A DNA stretch of 55,845 nucleotides. It comes from JAFAGX01 sp035623255. Lineage in GTDB: Bacteria; Acidobacteriota; Terriglobia; Terriglobales; Acidobacteriaceae. The notes below the pieces were generated by a model, which searched no databases, was not told the DNA's origin, and saw only the letters and a list, made by a program, of their open reading frames with translations. This document shows, in pieces, positions 33,843-42,278 of this stretch. The stretch covers positions 1 through 55,845 of the forward strand of contig DASPTU010000100.1 of the NCBI GenBank assembly GCA_035623255.1, given 5' to 3'. Made by a program: the position numbers and the translations under genes. Each line of letters opens with the position of its first letter. The stretch's first letter is position 1.

Positions 33843-34556
33843 TTACACTGCAGGAGTAGCAATCTTTTTCGTAACCTCGCGCGTGAACTGTTTACCCAGC
33901 TTGTCTTCCACCGTCTGGTTGAAGATGATCGAGTCCCCGGTGATCTTGACGACATACCCGTTAAACACCGGGTCGTTCTCGCGCAGGAAATAAGCCTTGT
34001 TCATGCTGTTGACGACCACTGCAATCATCCCGCTTTCGGACTTCACGATTCCGGTCAGGATGATTTGATCGACGGCCAGGCAGCGCTTTCCTGTGCTGCA
34101 ACCCGAACCGGAGCTCATGTGGCTCACCACCGGGCTGATAAATGGATCGCGTCGTCCGGCCGCGCTATATTCGCGTGGCTCTTTCTTCTTCGAATCCTCT
34201 GGCACCTTCTTGTCTTCGACTGCGACTTCTTTCTTCGGCTCGGCCGGCTTGCTCACTTTAACCAGTGTTTTGGCTGGTTTCTTTGCCGCTGGCTTCCGGG
34301 TGGCCTTGCTGGCCACTTTTGCCGGGGCAGCGCTTGCGGGATTGCTCGGAGCCGGATTAGCCGTTGCAGTTGACTGACTTGCCGGGGCCGGCTTGGAGGC
34401 TTGCCCAGCCACTGCGAGCGCAGCATTCTGGTCGATCGTCTGTTTCTGCTGAACGTTCTGGAGCGTGTTTCTGGTGTTCTGGATCACGTCCGGGTTCTGC
34501 GCCCAGGCGGTTCCCAATATCGTCCCCAAAGCCAGAATCCCGATTTGCAGCTTCAT
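33843..34556 (-). CDS. pilP: Type IV pilus assembly protein PilP
   Basis: A 237-residue periplasmic protein that links the PilNO inner-membrane complex to the PilQ secretin. The signal peptide is MKLQIGILALGTILGTAWA; unlike proteobacterial PilP there is no lipobox cysteine, so it seems to be released by signal peptidase I. Residues 60-130 are Ala/Pro/Lys-rich and disordered. The C-terminal PilP domain opens YSAAGRRDPFISPVV and continues IILTGIVKSESGMIAVV and KAYFLRENDPVFNGYVVKI. Two cysteines (GCSTGKRC) could form a disulfide. Its start overlaps pilO by four bases. Confidence 0.9.
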   Translation of the reverse strand: MKLQIGILALGTILGTAWAQNPDVIQNTRNTLQNVQQKQTIDQNAALAVAGQASKPAPASQSTATANPAPSNPASAAPAKVASKATRKPAAKKPAKTLVKVSKPAEPKKEVAVEDKKVPEDSKKKEPREYSAAGRRDPFISPVVSHMSSGSGCSTGKRCLAVDQIILTGIVKSESGMIAVVVNSMNKAYFLRENDPVFNGYVVKITGDSIIFNQTVEDKLGKQFTREVTKKIATPAV

Positions 34557-35185
34557 AGGCCCCCCTTGGCTTTGCCGGGCGCGCTAACTGCCGCCACGGT
34601 GTCATGCGAGAAGTACGTCGATGCCTGACATGTAGCCACAATGCTTTCGTTCGGGCCGTACTGATACGTATGTTTTGTCTTGGCGTCTCCCGGCTTCTTC
34701 GTGGTGGCGATCAGCAGGTCGGACACATTCACAATCCGTTCCAGCTTCGACACATGGTCAAAGAAGCTGAGGACGGAGTAGTACGGGCCATCGAGTTCCA
34801 CTTCGAACGGGACTTCCGAGTAATATTCGCGGGTGCTCACCGGTTTCGCGGTGTAGCGGCGGATCTCGATCCCCGTCTTCAGAGCTTCCGCATCAAGCAT
34901 CTTGATGAAGTTGTCCACTTCCTTTTCGTCCGGGACAATGCGGCGCTCAATCTCAAGTTGCTGCTTGAGATTAGCCACTTGCCGCTCCATGTCCTTGAGC
35001 TTCGGCCTGTAGGATTCCAGCTCGGCATTCTCCCGGAGCTTGACGTTGAGCTTCTGCTGAACCTGCGCGTTCGCCTCTTGCTTCGACTTGAAGACCGTGA
35101 AGTAGAGACCCACGGTGATGAGCGCGCCTGCGAGAATCAACGCTCCCCACTGCTTCAGACTCGGCATTTCGCTGAGATTTTCCAT
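34553..35185 (-). CDS. pilO: Type IV pilus inner-membrane protein PilO
   Basis: A 210-residue bitopic protein: one membrane helix near residues 13-30 (WGALILAGALITVGLYFTVF), a coiled coil to about 85 (KDMERQVANLKQQLEIERRIVPDEKE), then the ferredoxin-like PilO domain with LDGPYYSVLSFFDHVSKLERIVNVSDLLI. It pairs with PilN in the alignment complex. It lies 12 bases after pilN and overlaps pilP, within the operon. The C-terminus is enriched in Ser/Thr/Ala compared with typical PilO. Confidence 0.93.
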   Translation of the reverse strand: MENLSEMPSLKQWGALILAGALITVGLYFTVFKSKQEANAQVQQKLNVKLRENAELESYRPKLKDMERQVANLKQQLEIERRIVPDEKEVDNFIKMLDAEALKTGIEIRRYTAKPVSTREYYSEVPFEVELDGPYYSVLSFFDHVSKLERIVNVSDLLIATTKKPGDAKTKHTYQYGPNESIVATCQASTYFSHDTVAAVSAPGKAKGGL

Positions 35186-35197
35186 ACTCTCCCGCCC

Positions 35198-35782
35198 TTA
35201 CGACTTCGCCTTTGTGCAAGTCAAAGTAAACTGAAATGCCTGCATGTCCTTGACCTGCTCATCCTGAAACGTTTCCTTGATCTCAATGCTGCTGAAGCGG
35301 CCCGTTTTCTGCAGATTGTGGATCAGCGAAGCCACGGCATCGGTGCTAAGGGCCGTACCTTCGATATCCACACTGGCGCCCAAGTCCTTCATCGTGCTGA
35401 GCCACACCGCTTCCGTGCCGTTGATGGTGTCGCCCATGGTGTTCAGCAGTTCCACCGGGCCTGACTGATTGGCACGCAGCTGGTCGATGACGTCGACGCG
35501 GCGCTTGTAGTTATCGGCTTCGCGCTGGCGCTCCAGATATCGGGCCTTCACATCGGCTAATTCGCGATTTTTCTGTTCCGCCAATTGCACTTTCTTGGCC
35601 AGCCCCTGGCTCTCGCGATCCAGCCGGTACCAGTAAAGCCCGTTGAGAGCGCCGGCCAGGAGTAGCACGACAAGAATCTTGATCTTGGGCGAGCCCGGCT
35701 CGCCCATATCCAGCGTGACCGCCGGTACGGCGCTGCGCTTGTTCTTCGGTTTCGGTGCTCCAAGCAGGTTGATTCGGATCAT
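35198..35782 (-). CDS. pilN: Type IV pilus inner-membrane protein PilN
   Basis: A 194-residue bitopic protein. The cytoplasmic tip MIRINLLGAPK is the conserved PilM-binding peptide (INLLP/G). A membrane helix follows near 34-52 (IKILVVLLLAGALNGLYWY), then a coiled coil and a C-terminal fold containing AVWLSTMKDLGASVDIEGTALSTDAVASLIHNLQKTG. Its first codon overlaps the end of pilM by four bases. Context and motif make the assignment secure despite low sequence conservation in this family. Confidence 0.93.
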   Translation of the reverse strand: MIRINLLGAPKPKNKRSAVPAVTLDMGEPGSPKIKILVVLLLAGALNGLYWYRLDRESQGLAKKVQLAEQKNRELADVKARYLERQREADNYKRRVDVIDQLRANQSGPVELLNTMGDTINGTEAVWLSTMKDLGASVDIEGTALSTDAVASLIHNLQKTGRFSSIEIKETFQDEQVKDMQAFQFTLTCTKAKS

Positions 35783-36834
35783 AGGTTTTCAAAACTCCTT
35801 AACGCCAAACCCACCGCCACAGCCAGTTGTCCTGCATTCTTTTCGATCAGCTCGACTCCGGGTCCTTCGGCTGGCGGTGCGATCCTCTGAAACGGATTCA
35901 GAATCTCGACCGGCAACGAGAACTCCTGCCGCAGAGCTTCCACCAGGCCCGGGACCTTGGAGGATCCGCCGGCCAGGAAAATCTTCTCGATATGCTCCCC
36001 GGCGGCGCTGGCCCGGAAGAAATCGAAGGTCTTTTGAATCTCCAGCACGATGATCTCAGTGACCTGCTGCAGGATCGGCGTCTTGGCATCTTCGCTTACC
36101 GTGCCGACCTTTTCGCCGAGCTTCAGCTTCTCAGCGTCCTCGAAGTTGAGATCCAACTCCTTCTGCAGCGAGTCGGTGTACTGATGCCCACCCACGCTGA
36201 CATCGCGCGGGAACAGTGGGGTCGTGCCCTTAACAATGTTGATGTTCATCACGCTAGCGCCCAGGTTCAACAGCGCCACCACCTGGCCAGGTGCCGGCTC
36301 GTAGTTGTACTCGTAGCAGTTCTGCAGCGCGAGCGCATCGATGTCCACGATAGCCGGAGTCTTACCCGCCATCGAGAGTACGTTGGTGTAGTTAAGAATC
36401 TTGTCCTTCTTGACCGCAACCAGAAGCACATCCATCTGCGGGCTCCCGGCGTCTTCAGAAAGAATCTGGTAATCGAGGTTCACGTCGGCCAGGTCAAAAG
36501 GGATGTGCTGGGCGGCTTCTTTTTCAATCGTCTCAGCCAGTTCCTGATCGCTCATGGACGGCAGAGAGATCTTCTTCACGATGACGGAGTGTCCGCTGAC
36601 TGCTGTCGCGACGGCGCGGGTTTTGATCTGGTTTTCGCTGAACAGCTTTGCGATCGCACTGGACACGGTCCCGGAATCGACGATCATGGAGTCGACCACG
36701 ATATCTGGAGCTAGCGCCTCAACTCCCAGATGTGCCACTTCCAGCCCTTCGCGTCCTTTTTTCAGTTCGACCGCTTTAATGCTCGAAGAGCCCACATCCA
36801 GACCAACAATCGACTTGGATCCGAATCCAAACAT
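35779..36834 (-). CDS. pilM: Type IV pilus assembly ATPase-fold protein PilM
   Basis: A 351-residue actin/FtsA-like protein that binds ATP and the PilN cytoplasmic tip. Landmarks are SIVGLDVGSSSIKAVELKK (phosphate-1), SMSDQELAETIEKEAAQHIPFDL, VALLNLGASVMNINIV (phosphate-2) and IFLAGGSSKVPGLVEAL (adenosine motif). First pil gene of the operon; the small HTH gene lies 45 bp upstream. The motor ATPases (pilB, pilT) and pilins are not in the window. Confidence 0.95.
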   Translation of the reverse strand: MFGFGSKSIVGLDVGSSSIKAVELKKGREGLEVAHLGVEALAPDIVVDSMIVDSGTVSSAIAKLFSENQIKTRAVATAVSGHSVIVKKISLPSMSDQELAETIEKEAAQHIPFDLADVNLDYQILSEDAGSPQMDVLLVAVKKDKILNYTNVLSMAGKTPAIVDIDALALQNCYEYNYEPAPGQVVALLNLGASVMNINIVKGTTPLFPRDVSVGGHQYTDSLQKELDLNFEDAEKLKLGEKVGTVSEDAKTPILQQVTEIIVLEIQKTFDFFRASAAGEHIEKIFLAGGSSKVPGLVEALRQEFSLPVEILNPFQRIAPPAEGPGVELIEKNAGQLAVAVGLALRSFENL

Positions 36835-36878
36835 GTGCCCGCCTTATGAAGCCGGCTTCTACCGGCTGCTGTTTTCGC

Positions 36879-37115
36879 CTACGGCGATCCGGCAGCCGTG
36901 GCTGCCGCTTTTGATTTCTTCTTGCCTTTTGCCTCCATCTGGCTGGATTTTTCTTCCATCCACTGGTCGAGCCTGGATTTCTTGAAGCGCCAGCGGTTGC
37001 CCAGTTTGAAGGCGGGAATCTTTTGTTCCCCTACGTACTTGTAAAGCGTGTCCGGACTCACTCCCAGGTACTGCGAAGCCTGGCGAATGTTCATGACTTC
37101 ACGCGAGTCGGCCAT
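36879..37115 (-). CDS. Small MerR/excisionase-like HTH DNA-binding protein
   Basis: A 78-residue protein with a single winged helix-turn-helix of the HTH_17/BldC type: MNIRQASQYLGVSPDTLYKYVGEQKIPAFKLGNRWRFKKSRLDQWM, followed by a Lys/Ala-rich tail (KGKKKSKAAATAA). Such proteins bind DNA, acting as excisionases or as small regulators. No integrase or phage gene is near, so a regulatory role is more likely. It is transcribed just ahead of pilM, and a promoter-like pair of hexamers lies about 110 bp upstream, suggesting it heads the pil operon. Confidence 0.87.
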   Translation of the reverse strand: MADSREVMNIRQASQYLGVSPDTLYKYVGEQKIPAFKLGNRWRFKKSRLDQWMEEKSSQMEAKGKKKSKAAATAAGSP

Positions 37116-37612
37116 AGTTGTTCCCTTTCCACAGAAGTGATTTCCCCGCGCCTACCGGTCCGCAGGGCAAATTGGGAGAGAATTCCTCAGAAGAATTGCT
37201 TCCGAAAGAATTCGGGTGCCCCGAGCATATATCAACCCGGAAAGTCACGAGGTCAAGGCAAAATTCCGAGTTTTACAGGTTTTTATGCCTGTTTTCTGGA
37301 ATCTCGGACGATGAGACTTGCAAACCAACCCCATATGTTGTGAGTCAATAGCTATGCGACCACAATATGTGGCAATGTTTACAGGGTGGATTCGGCACCG
37401 CAGCCGCAGGCATAACGAAAGTATTACAGACGGTACCAAGGTGCCAGAAGCGGAGAAAGGCCAACAAAAACCTGGCATTTTGGCCGATTTCGAGGAGCGA
37501 GCACCGCGTCTTTTGACTTCCGCGGCACTTCTGCCGGGTCACATAAGGTCGGTAGCTGGCTTCTCACTTCTGCCTTCGGCTTCGCTAGACTAACCTCAAC
37601 ACGGGGGTTTGT
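37116..37612. other. Divergent intergenic region between the pil operon and DoxX
   Basis: Nearly 500 bases with no supported gene. The half nearer to 37115 is AT-rich and holds the pil-operon promoter candidate. Around 37330-37375 two related but imperfect inverted tracts (CCATATGTTGTG and CACAATATGTGG) are seen. Bases 37440-37600 are GC-richer and look like a degenerate dispersed sequence; I cannot assign it. Confidence 0.4.
37228..37256 (-). promoter_or_regulatory. Candidate sigma70-like promoter of the HTH-pilMNOPQ operon
   Basis: On the minus strand TTGACC (37256-37251) and GATATA (37233-37228) are 17 bases apart, inside an AT-rich stretch about 110 bases ahead of the HTH start codon. 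The -35 is close to consensus, the -10 moderate (TATATG one step on is another reading). Confidence 0.45.
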
Positions 37613-38038
37613 TTGCGCTTCCTGGATCGATTGCAACCGCTGGCACTTGTAGCCCTTCGTCTGATTGTGGGGGTCGTGATGGTGACTCACGGCTACGGAA
37701 AGGTATTTCACGGGGGACTGGCCCAGCACGTACATAGGGTTTCCAGTCTGGGGTTGCCCGGATGGCTCGCCTATCCTTCTGCCTTCGCTGAGTTTGTTGG
37801 CGGAATTTTGCTGAATGTTGGCCTCTTCACCCGCTTCGCCGCCCTGCTCGTACTGATTGATATGGCAGTGGCGATCTGGAAGGTGCATTGGCAGAACGGC
37901 ATGTTTGGCAAAGGCGGCTATGAATTCCCGCTGACCCTCGCCACCATCGCCTTTGCTTTGATCCTCTTCGGAGCCGGCCCGATCTCCCTGGATGCGATCC
38001 TCGGAACTCGCAGAGTCAAGAGGAAAGGTTCGGCGTAG
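37613..38038 (+). CDS. DoxX family membrane protein
   Basis: A 141-residue protein with four membrane helices of the DoxX type: LVALRLIVGVVMVTHGYGKVFHGG, then AYPSAFAEFVGGILLNVGLFTRFAALLVLIDMAVAIWKVHW and KGGYEFPLTLATIAFALILFGAGPISLDAIL. DoxX proteins are linked to thiosulfate:quinone reduction in archaea and to redox homeostasis in mycobacteria; most bacterial members are uncharacterised. The start is TTG 37613 with GGGGG a few bases upstream. A second, related DoxX gene lies at 45790. Confidence 0.83.
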   Translation: MRFLDRLQPLALVALRLIVGVVMVTHGYGKVFHGGLAQHVHRVSSLGLPGWLAYPSAFAEFVGGILLNVGLFTRFAALLVLIDMAVAIWKVHWQNGMFGKGGYEFPLTLATIAFALILFGAGPISLDAILGTRRVKRKGSA

Positions 38039-38079
38039 TCGTCCATTGTGACTCACGGCGGTTAGCGGATTCTGGTGGT

Positions 38080-38145
38080 GGTGCAGTTTGATTGTCATCC
38101 CGGGCAAGCCGCTTTTGTGCAGCGAGGGATCTGGGCGATCCGCAC
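38080..38145. repeat. Dispersed-repeat-like sequence
   Basis: The stretch includes GTCATCCCGGGCAAGC and GCGAGGGATCTGGGCGATCC, which resembles the family of short dispersed elements represented more fully at 53143-53362. Only a partial copy is seen. The rest of the 38039-38279 gap shows no gene. Confidence 0.35.
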
Positions 38146-38279
38146 GAAGCGTCGCGTTCTTTAGGCTCAATAATCGCGCGCTTGGATCGCTTTCTTGTCG
38201 AACTGCGCCGCCACGGGGATTCTGCTTAGTTTGCGGAATTCACCACAATTGATTTTAATGGAAGTTGACGGAACCCACT

Positions 38280-38516
38280 ATGCCCATATTCGAGTATGTC
38301 TGCAAGGATTGTGATCACGAGTTCGAAGCCCTGGTTTTCGGTAGAGACAAAGCGGAGTGCCCGAAGTGCCACAGCAGGAAGCTGGCGCCGCAGCTGTCGG
38401 TGTTTGCCGTAGCCGCCAAGGGTTCGTCGGGCGTGGCCTCGTCTTCACCCGGGCCATGCGGTTCCTGCGGCGATCCGCGCGGCCCGGGCGCTTGTTCGAT
38501 GCCGGATCTAGATTAG
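38280..38516 (+). CDS. FmdB-type zinc-ribbon protein
   Basis: A 78-residue protein from ATG 38280. It begins MPIFEYVCKDCDHEFEALVFG and continues AECPKCHSRKL, the CxxC-CxxC zinc ribbon of the FmdB/putative regulatory protein family. The C-terminal part is Ser/Gly rich and carries a second Cys group (GPCGSCGDPRGPGACSMPDLD), common in this family. Function is not established; members have been proposed to regulate formamidase and amidase genes. It is followed after about 80 bp by the hexosaminidase gene. Confidence 0.88.
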   Translation: MPIFEYVCKDCDHEFEALVFGRDKAECPKCHSRKLAPQLSVFAVAAKGSSGVASSSPGPCGSCGDPRGPGACSMPDLD

Positions 38517-38597
38517 GACTTCCAGTTCCGCTGGCTTCTGCATTTGCCCCGCAGTTCAGTATCTAATATTCTGCCCATTCACTGTGGGAGAACCGAC

Positions 38598-40649
38598 TTG
38601 CGGGCCTTTGCCGTCTTATTCTTGCTTATCCTTCCTTGCTTTGCCCAGGCACCATCGACTTTGAAACTAATGCCGACGCCGAGCCACGTGAGTGTTGGAA
38701 CTGGCCAATTGGTAATCGATACGTCGTTTTCAGTGGCCATCACAGGCCAGAAGGACCGGCTGACCGAAAACGCCGTCGAGCTCTTCATGTGGAATCTAAG
38801 ACGGCAAACCGGAATGTCGCCCCTGGATATGAAGCTAACGGATTCTCCCCAGGCCGTTCTTGTGGTTCACGCCGATCATGCAAGCAAAGATGTGCCGGAA
38901 CCTGGCGAAGATGAATCCTATTCTCTCGCGGTCGATTCGGCCCGAGCGACCCTCAATGCAGCAACACCGCTCGGAGTGATGCGCGGCTTACAAACTTTTC
39001 TGCAATTAGTCCACACAACGGAACAGGGATTTGCGGCTCCGGCTGTGACCATCCAGGACCAGCCTCGATTTGCCTGGCGAGGATTGATGATCGACGTAAG
39101 CCGCCATTTCATGCCCCCCGATGTACTTAAACGCAATCTCGACGGCATGGCAGCACTGAAATTGAACGTCTTTCATTGGCACCTCTCGGATAACCAGGGT
39201 TTCCGCGTGGAAAGCAAGAAGTTTCCCAAGTTGCACGAGATGGGATCGGATGGCCTGTATTACACGCAGGAGCAGGTACGCGATCTGATCGCCTACGCTC
39301 GCGAGCGGGGAATTCGTGTTGTGCCCGAATTCGACATGCCGGGACACAGCACAGCCTGGTTCGTGGGCTATCCCGAATTGGCAAGCGCTCCAGGGCCCTA
39401 TGAGATCGAGCGAAAATGGGGCGTCTTCGATCCTGCCATGGATCCTACCGAAGAGCGGACCTACAAATTCCTGGACAAGTTCATTGGTGAGATGGCGAAC
39501 CTTTTTCCCGATAAGTATTTCCACATCGGCGGCGACGAGGTAAATGGAAAACAATGGGACGCGAACCCGAAGATTCAGGCGTTCATGCGGGTTCATGCGA
39601 TCAAGAGCAACCAGGACCTGCAAGCTGACTTCAATCGACGGATTGAGAAAATCGTCAGCAAGCACGGAAAAACCATGATTGGCTGGGATGAAGTTCTAAA
39701 CCCCGATTTGCCGAAGGACATCGTTGTGCAGTCGTGGAGGGGTCAGGATTCGCTGGCGCAAGCAGCCAGGCAGGGGTATCGCGGCGTGCTGTCGTATGGG
39801 TATTACCTCGATTTGATGTGGCCGGCGTCACGCCACTATGCAATCGATCCGATGAGTGGCGATGCCGCAAAACTGAGTTCCGACGAGGCCCAGCGGATTC
39901 TTGGCGGCGAGGCATGCATGTGGTCGGAGTATGTATCACCGGAAAACATCGACTCGCGAATCTGGCCAAGAATGGCTGCTATCGCTGAGCGGCTATGGTC
40001 GCCGCCGCCGGTGACCGACGTGAACTCTATGTATGACCGGCTGGAGGCAACGAGCCGCTGGTTGGATTGGCTCGGACTCACGCATAACTCATATTACGAG
40101 CCGATGCTCAGAAGAGTTGCCGGTTCAGATGACGTTATGAGATTACGCACGCTGGCAGATGTTGTTGAGCCGGTAAAAGACTATACGCGTGAAGAGACCG
40201 CGCCGGTTGAGCCGACCAGTCTTGTGCCGTTGAACCGCTTGGTGGACGCGGTGCATCCCGAGAGCGCAAGGGCGCGCGATTTTGCTGAAATGATTCAGGC
40301 CGTCATCTCGCGTCAGGCGGATGTCGGCACCACAACACAAGTGAGGACCTTGCTGACTGGCTGGAGTGCGAATCAAGCGGACCTGCAAACGCTGGAAGAT
40401 CGCTCGTTGTTGCTGAAAGAAGCGATTCCACTTTCGACTGCTTTGTCACAGGTTGGGAACGCCGGATTGCAAGCGCTGGATTACTTGAGTCGCGGTGAGC
40501 GGCCGCCCGATTCTTGGGTAGCGCAGCAAACTGCTTTCTTGCAAGAAGCGCAAAAACAACAAGCTCAGTTGCTGCTGATGATCGTGCTTTCGGTTCAGAA
40601 GCTGGTGCAGGCCGCCGCCACACAGGGCACCGGACAGGCGCAGAAGTAA
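38598..40649 (+). CDS. Exported GH20 beta-N-acetylhexosaminidase
   Basis: A 683-residue glycoside hydrolase that removes terminal N-acetylglucosamine or N-acetylgalactosamine from chitin, peptidoglycan or glycan fragments. TTG 38598 is preferred: GGGAG lies seven bases upstream and translation then begins with a signal peptide (LRAFAVLFLLILPCFAQAP). The GH20b domain (about 25-145) precedes the TIM barrel, with FHWHLSDNQGFRVESKKFPKL, VVPEFDMPGHSTAW and the catalytic pair Asp313-Glu314 in HIGGDEV, then WSEYVSPENIDSRIWPRMAAIAERLW. The last 180 residues are a helical tail outside the catalytic fold. Confidence 0.93.
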   Translation: MRAFAVLFLLILPCFAQAPSTLKLMPTPSHVSVGTGQLVIDTSFSVAITGQKDRLTENAVELFMWNLRRQTGMSPLDMKLTDSPQAVLVVHADHASKDVPEPGEDESYSLAVDSARATLNAATPLGVMRGLQTFLQLVHTTEQGFAAPAVTIQDQPRFAWRGLMIDVSRHFMPPDVLKRNLDGMAALKLNVFHWHLSDNQGFRVESKKFPKLHEMGSDGLYYTQEQVRDLIAYARERGIRVVPEFDMPGHSTAWFVGYPELASAPGPYEIERKWGVFDPAMDPTEERTYKFLDKFIGEMANLFPDKYFHIGGDEVNGKQWDANPKIQAFMRVHAIKSNQDLQADFNRRIEKIVSKHGKTMIGWDEVLNPDLPKDIVVQSWRGQDSLAQAARQGYRGVLSYGYYLDLMWPASRHYAIDPMSGDAAKLSSDEAQRILGGEACMWSEYVSPENIDSRIWPRMAAIAERLWSPPPVTDVNSMYDRLEATSRWLDWLGLTHNSYYEPMLRRVAGSDDVMRLRTLADVVEPVKDYTREETAPVEPTSLVPLNRLVDAVHPESARARDFAEMIQAVISRQADVGTTTQVRTLLTGWSANQADLQTLEDRSLLLKEAIPLSTALSQVGNAGLQALDYLSRGERPPDSWVAQQTAFLQEAQKQQAQLLLMIVLSVQKLVQAAATQGTGQAQK

Positions 40650-40660
40650 GTCGCGTCAAA

Positions 40661-41377
40661 TCACTTCCACAAGAACGACGTACCGACCAGCGCCAGAATC
40701 TCCAAAACCGCGAAGGAAATCCATAAGCGTTGCCGGAAGATCGAGCGCCGCAAGTCCCTCTTCAGGTCAGCTTCGACAGCATGAATAAACTGGATTTCCG
40801 CGGCATCCGGCTGGGGTTTGGTCGCCGCAGGTTTGGGCAGCGTGAGCACATAGTCCTGCTTCGGCCGATCGGGAAGGAAAACTTTCGGAGTGCTGATCAC
40901 CGACGACCAGCGGGGAAGCAACATCGATTCGGAATCCCCGCCTGGATCCATAGGCTTTGAGGTCACCTCCGATGGCGGCAATCTCTCCGGTGCGACCTTG
41001 TCCGCCAGGTTGCGCAACAGGGAAGTCCACCACGGATGAGCCATCTGATCTGCAATCAGCTCACCGACATCGATTGGCCTCGATTCGAGTTCCAGCGGCG
41101 GCAAAGTTTCCGGCGAGATGACATCGCCCAAATTTGTGAATACGGTGCGATACCACGGCAAACTCAACCGGTCGCCTTCCAACATGCCGACGTCCACCGG
41201 GCGGGAGGTCAGCTGCAGGGGCGGCAGCTTTTCCGGAGAGATCCTATCCCTGACCTCCTCCACAAGGCGCTTCCATAAAGGAGTGCTCCAACTGTTTGAG
41301 AGCAGAAGCTCGATCTCGTGGTCATCGCTCTGTGGGCTGGTGTTGCCTGCTGAGGAGGTTGTCGAGTCAGAAAGCAC
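40661..41377 (-). CDS. C-terminally anchored membrane protein with three tandem LPPL-type repeats, unknown
   Basis: A protein of 238 residues if it starts at GTG 41377; the frame is open to 41503, but 41378-41460 is AT-rich and looks non-coding. Three copies of a ~45-residue unit follow one another: a Trp-containing helix, then ISPEKLPPLQLTSRPVDVG, ISPETLPPLELESRPIDVG and VAPERLPPSEVTSKPMDPG. A Pro/Lys linker leads to one membrane helix at the very C-terminus (LWISFAVLEILALVGTSFLW). I recall a single LPPL-x-SRPV segment in the cytoplasmic part of acidobacterial TonB-like proteins, but cannot confirm it. It lies downstream of ubiX on the same strand. Function unknown. Confidence 0.6.
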   Translation of the reverse strand: MLSDSTTSSAGNTSPQSDDHEIELLLSNSWSTPLWKRLVEEVRDRISPEKLPPLQLTSRPVDVGMLEGDRLSLPWYRTVFTNLGDVISPETLPPLELESRPIDVGELIADQMAHPWWTSLLRNLADKVAPERLPPSEVTSKPMDPGGDSESMLLPRWSSVISTPKVFLPDRPKQDYVLTLPKPAATKPQPDAAEIQFIHAVEADLKRDLRRSIFRQRLWISFAVLEILALVGTSFLWK

Positions 41378-41570
41378 GGTTATTTGATTGAATATCTCAC
41401 AAAACGATGAATTTAAGAATGAAGAATCCTTCCAGCACGTATTTCGGAGCGAAACATATGCAGGAAAGCCCCGGACGACACGTTCCATTCGTAATCTGCC
41501 CATGATCTTCCGAGAAGTCCTACACTGAGATAATCCCCGAAATACAGTGCGCCGCTAAGTGACTGAAGAG

Positions 41571-42173
41571 TCATTCCTTCCAGCGGTAGGCGTCAGGCTG
41601 TGGCAGACCGATGTGGGCCAGAACGCGGTAAGCGAATTCGCGCGCCATCACATCCAAGCTCGAGGGCCGATTGTAGAAGGCAGGGATCAAAGGAAAGATC
41701 GTGGCGCCGGCGTCGGCCGCTCGGTACATGTTGCGGATATGGATTTTGTTGAGAGGTGTTTCGCGTATGCACAGCACCAATGGGCGCTTTTCTTTCAGGC
41801 AGACGTCGGCGGCGCGCTCGATCAAGTGGGAGGCGATGCCGTTAGCGATGCGCGCGAGGGTTCCGACACTGCAAGGGATAACAATCATGGCGCCAGCGGG
41901 ATAGGAGCCGCTGGCGACGTTCGCGCCGATGTCGGCATTGGCTTGCTGGTGAATTTTGCCTTTGCTTCTGCCGATGAGTTGACCAACGAGGTTGCTACGG
42001 CCGCGAAGACCGAGCTCTTCCGCCATGACTCGAAGGGCACTGTCAGAGGCGATGAGGTTTACGGTCTGGACGCGCTGGTCGCGTTCGACGGCAAGCAAGA
42101 GATGCTTCAAGAATAGGCTGCCACTCGCACCGGTAGTGGCAACCGTCAGGTTCTGAGGTGAATGGTTGAGCAA
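41571..42173 (-). CDS. ubiX: Flavin prenyltransferase UbiX
   Basis: A 200-residue enzyme that attaches a dimethylallyl group to FMN, making the prenyl-FMN cofactor of UbiD decarboxylases. TTG 42173 has AGGAG five bases upstream and yields the normal UbiX length; the frame continues to 42266 without homology. Landmarks are LTVATTGASGSLF (flavin-binding), IPCSVGTLARIANGIASHLIERAADVCLKEKRPLVLCIRETPLNKIHIRNM and PLIPAFYNRP. No ubiD-like gene is visible in the window. It is divergent from the ChaN-like gene. Confidence 0.9.
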   Translation of the reverse strand: MLNHSPQNLTVATTGASGSLFLKHLLLAVERDQRVQTVNLIASDSALRVMAEELGLRGRSNLVGQLIGRSKGKIHQQANADIGANVASGSYPAGAMIVIPCSVGTLARIANGIASHLIERAADVCLKEKRPLVLCIRETPLNKIHIRNMYRAADAGATIFPLIPAFYNRPSSLDVMAREFAYRVLAHIGLPQPDAYRWKE

Positions 42174-42278
42174 GCCGGCTCCTGGCGAGTCCTGAGCATA
42201 GGAAGAGCACCCACGGGAAGTCAAGGAGCGCGGCAATAGAAAGGAATTCGGCAAGGCTGCGAACACCAGAAAAACCGC

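Noticed and set aside
33746..33955. N-terminal extension of PilQ upstream of MRKQ
   Set aside because: It overlaps the end of pilP in another frame, is not secretin-like, and ATG 33745 has both a ribosome site and a signal peptide.
36879..37115. Phage or integrative-element excisionase
   Set aside because: No integrase, attachment-site repeat or tRNA lies near, and the gene is closely linked to pilM.
41378..41503. N-terminal extension of the triple-repeat protein
   Set aside because: The segment is AT-rich, contains promoter-like sequence and shows no repeat or domain similarity; a GTG at 41377 is preferred.
42174..42266. N-terminal extension of UbiX
   Set aside because: A strong AGGAG precedes TTG 42173, and that start gives the normal UbiX length.
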